Below, in pieces: positions 60,323 through 64,000 of a DNA stretch of 64,000 nt (its first letter is position 1; each line of letters starts with the position of its first letter). The DNA lies in the NCBI GenBank assembly GCA_024232295.1, contig JAAEPT010000123.1, forward strand, positions 24,487 through 88,486. The letters are read 5' to 3'. The notes below the pieces were generated by a model that worked only from the letters and a program-made list of their open reading frames with translations, had not been told where the DNA came from and ran no database searches. This DNA comes from Cytophagales bacterium. GTDB taxonomy: Bacteria; Bacteroidota; Bacteroidia; Cytophagales; JAAEPT01. A program made the translations under genes and the position numbers.

Positions 60323-61594
60323 TTACTTTTGAAGTTCTTCTTGTTTTTCTAAGTTAAATATATCATTTAATACATCAATCAAAGTTTCTGCTTCCCCTCT
60401 TTTACAAGCTGCCTTTAATTGTAATACAGGTAATTTAATTATTTTCTGCATCATCGTTTGAGTAACCATTTCAACAGCTTTGATTTCTTCTTCAGAAAGT
60501 TGCTTCATATAGCGATTCATCTCTTCTTGACGAATAGTTTCTAAAGCTCCCTTTAATTTCTGAATGGTTGGAGAAACTTCCATTTCTTTACCCCACTCCT
60601 GTAATTTTATGATAGCCTCTTCAATGATAGCTTCTACTTGAGGAATTGAGTCAATTCGTTTTTGTAGAGCTTCATTTGTTTTATTCTGAATCTTGTCAAT
60701 GTCAAATAGAACAACCCCATTATTTTTTTCAATGTTAGGGTCGATATTTCTAGGCACAGCCATATCAATGAAATACTTAAAAGAAAGAACTTCTACTTCC
60801 TTCATTTTCTCTTCAGTAATAAGAGGAGTTGGCATTGATACAGATGAAACAATAACATCTGATTTTTGAATTTCTTCCCACATATTCTCAAAAGAAACAG
60901 CCGTAAAACCACATTCATTAGCTAATGCTGTCGCTTTACTATGTGTTCTATTTGCTATAAATACATTAGAAAAATCAGATCCTTGTAAGTTTCTACATAC
61001 ATCAGCTCCCATTTCTCCTAGTCCTAAAATAAGAATACGAGGTTCTCTAAAAATTGCAGTTAATTCATCAATGAGTTCTACAGTAGCATAAGATACAGAG
61101 GCTGCTCCATCTCTAAATGGTGTTTCTTGTGTAACTCTTTTATTAGTGAAGAAAATAGCATGCATCAAGTGGTGTAAAAAAGGACCAGCCATTTCTAGAT
61201 CAGCAGACCATTGGTAAGCATTTTTTACTTGGTTGCTGATTTGAATGTCTCCAACCACTTGAGATTCCAAACCCATAGATACTCTAAAAAGGTGTTCTAT
61301 TGCTTGGTTTGTGTCAGTAATATTCTTAAAATAGTTGCTGTACTTTTCTGTAGTATTGATCGTTCCTTTACGAATACCAATAAGTTTTATTAACTCTTCG
61401 CTAAGATCTTTAGGAGAAGAATAGTAAATCTCTGTTCGATTACAAGTTGATAATATTAATGCTTCTGTAATTGATGTAAAGTCCTTAATCTGTTGAAATA
61501 ACAGCTTAGTTTCTTGCTCAGAAAGGGCAATTTGCTCTCTAATTTCAACAGGTGCTGTTTTGTATGAAAGACTAAGGGCTTTAAATTGTATCAT
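60323..61594 (-). CDS. hemA: Glutamyl-tRNA reductase
   Basis: LSTCNRTEIYY, FRVSMGLESQVVGDIQISNQVK, RILILGLGEMGADVCRNL. Confidence 0.95.
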   Translation of the reverse strand: MIQFKALSLSYKTAPVEIREQIALSEQETKLLFQQIKDFTSITEALILSTCNRTEIYYSSPKDLSEELIKLIGIRKGTINTTEKYSNYFKNITDTNQAIEHLFRVSMGLESQVVGDIQISNQVKNAYQWSADLEMAGPFLHHLMHAIFFTNKRVTQETPFRDGAASVSYATVELIDELTAIFREPRILILGLGEMGADVCRNLQGSDFSNVFIANRTHSKATALANECGFTAVSFENMWEEIQKSDVIVSSVSMPTPLITEEKMKEVEVLSFKYFIDMAVPRNIDPNIEKNNGVVLFDIDKIQNKTNEALQKRIDSIPQVEAIIEEAIIKLQEWGKEMEVSPTIQKLKGALETIRQEEMNRYMKQLSEEEIKAVEMVTQTMMQKIIKLPVLQLKAACKRGEAETLIDVLNDIFNLEKQEELQK

Positions 61595-61619
61595 AAGTAT
61601 CTATCTAATTCTACAATAA

Positions 61620-61627
61620 CAAATGTA
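61620..61627 (-). promoter_or_regulatory. Bacteroidota -7 element upstream of hemA
   Basis: Minus-strand TACATTTG (CAAATGTA on plus) fits TAnnTTTG, ~26 nt before the start codon. Confidence 0.5.
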
Positions 61628-61707
61628 CACTCTAATTTGTAAAGTGTAAAATAAACCAATTAGTTAGGTGTTTAATTTATACTTATTTTAAATAGTATTT
61701 TACCATT

Positions 61708-63231
61708 ATGAAATTGGCTTCGTATTCTAAACAGCAGATAGGAAAGATAGGTTTGATTGTAGTCGCAATTTTAATTTTTTTTCTATCAACCCTTTACACC
61801 AATCAAGTAGTCAAAAGAATTGCTAAAGAAGAAGAGGAAAAAGTACGCCTTTGGGCAACTGCTATCCAAGAAAAAGCAAAGTTAGTGAAGTATACTCAAG
61901 AGCTTTTTGCAAGGTTGGAAAATGAGGAGCGAAAGAAAGGAGAATTATGGGCTGAGGGAATGAGACAACTCATTACAGCAGAAAGTGGTCAAAATATTAA
62001 TTTTGTGTTTGAGGTTGTGAAAGGTAATGAGACATTACCAGTAATTTTGACTGATGAAAATGGAACAGTCATTTCTTCTCGAAACCTTGATGAAACGATT
62101 ACAAAAGATGAGGACTATTTCAAAAAAGAGATTGAAGAGATGAAAAATCTCCATCTTCCAATTGAAATAAATATTTTAGGGAAGACAAAGAACTATTTAT
62201 ATTATAGAGATTCCCATCTTTTTGTAGAGTTGAGAGAAAATCTAAATGGCTTAATCAGTTCATTTATTTCTGAGGTGGTAATTAATTCAGCCTCATTACC
62301 TGTAATTTATACAGATAGTACACAGGAAAATGTATTGGCTTTTGGGAATCTGGGTAAAGAAGATTTATTGGTCAATGATAGTAGTTATTTCAAAACAAGA
62401 ATTCTAGAAATGAGGGTGGAGAATACACCACTTATTGTTGATTTTGGGAATGGTGAAGTAAATTATATTTTTTATCAAGAATCATTACTGCGTAAACAAT
62501 TACGTTTTTATCCTTACATACAATTTGCCATTATTGGTGTTTTTATCTTGGTTGCTTATAGTTTTTTTAATTCCAATAGAAAAGCAGAACAGAATCAAGT
62601 TTGGGTAGGGATGTCTAAGGAAACAGCTCATCAATTGGGAACACCTATTTCTTCTTTGCTAGCATGGGTAGAGTTGTTGGAAGCACAATATGAAGATGAG
62701 ATGGCAGTTGGTGAAATGAAAAAAGACATTGACAGGCTTCAAACAATTGCAGATCGATTCTCTAAAATTGGCTCAAAACCTATTCTTGAAGAATATGTAT
62801 TGTCAGAAGTTTTAGAAAATGCACTCACTTATCTTAAAAAAAGAGTCTCCAAGCATGTCTCTTTTGAATTGAATGGAGATTTATCAGCAAAAGTACTTCT
62901 TAATTTGTCTTTGTTTGAGTGGGTAGTTGAAAACCTTACCAAAAATGCTGTAGATGCAATGGAAGGAAGAGGTAAGATTACATATATCATTTCTAGAGAA
63001 GGAGACAAAATTGTGTTAGATGTAAAGGATACAGGAAAAGGAATTGCAAGAGGGAAGCAGAAAAAAGTTTTTGACCCAGGTTTTACCACAAAGAAAAGAG
63101 GATGGGGACTTGGATTAACACTTGTCAAGCGAATTGTTGAAATTTACCATAAAGGAAGCATTTTTGTCAAAGAATCAGAACAAGATAAAGGAACAACTTT
63201 TCGTATTTTATTGAAGGAAAGAGAGAAATAA
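61708..63231 (+). CDS. Membrane sensor histidine kinase
   Basis: Two TM segments, H-box MSKETAHQLGTPISSLLAWVELLE, N-box ENLTKNAVDAMEG, DTGKGIARG, GWGLGLTLVKRI. Confidence 0.93.
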   Translation: MKLASYSKQQIGKIGLIVVAILIFFLSTLYTNQVVKRIAKEEEEKVRLWATAIQEKAKLVKYTQELFARLENEERKKGELWAEGMRQLITAESGQNINFVFEVVKGNETLPVILTDENGTVISSRNLDETITKDEDYFKKEIEEMKNLHLPIEINILGKTKNYLYYRDSHLFVELRENLNGLISSFISEVVINSASLPVIYTDSTQENVLAFGNLGKEDLLVNDSSYFKTRILEMRVENTPLIVDFGNGEVNYIFYQESLLRKQLRFYPYIQFAIIGVFILVAYSFFNSNRKAEQNQVWVGMSKETAHQLGTPISSLLAWVELLEAQYEDEMAVGEMKKDIDRLQTIADRFSKIGSKPILEEYVLSEVLENALTYLKKRVSKHVSFELNGDLSAKVLLNLSLFEWVVENLTKNAVDAMEGRGKITYIISREGDKIVLDVKDTGKGIARGKQKKVFDPGFTTKKRGWGLGLTLVKRIVEIYHKGSIFVKESEQDKGTTFRILLKEREK

Positions 63232-63428
63232 TTTGACGTTTTTTACATAGTACTGAGTCATATTTAGAAAAAACTCTATTTCTCTGAAAATTTGTTTTTT
63301 AAACTTTGGAATAAGTAGAATAAAAATCTAATTTTACGAATCGATTTTTAAAGGCAAGAACTTTATTAATACAAATAAGTTTACTTTCCTTTTTAATCAT
63401 TTTAGAGAATACTATATATAAAACATAA

Positions 63429-64000
<572 letters not shown>

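Overview
AT-rich chromosomal window that looks like the phylum Bacteroidota (T9SS-type sorting domain, PorG/DUF6089 proteins, tandem Skp/OmpH genes, TAnnTTTG -7 elements). About 1-38 kb is a large surface-polysaccharide locus, nearly all on the minus strand. It holds about ten or more glycosyltransferases, a Wzm/Wzt-type ABC exporter, a WbpB/WbpE/WbpI-like diamino-uronic acid gene set, two class-II amidotransferases (AsnB/WbpS-like), a formyltransferase, acyltransferases and a sulfotransferase. At the 3' end of this locus, 4 bp after a glycosyltransferase stop codon, a giant ORF (1..6737, minus, open at the window edge and absent from the supplied ORF track) encodes a secreted protein. It has at least three in-frame ~810-aa super-repeats, each a beta-propeller-like module plus PKD-like domains. 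About 38-64 kb is mostly housekeeping: double NlpC/P60 lipoprotein, YgiQ radical SAM, pyrC, skp-skp-bamA-uppS-porG-like-nadK, pdxJ, metK, hemA, a histidine kinase and the start of atpD. An orphan T9SS type-A C-terminal sorting domain with no gene body lies at 39312..39545 (minus). No rRNA, tRNA, CRISPR array or IS element was recognised. All assignments come from reading the sequence and protein motifs; no database search was run.
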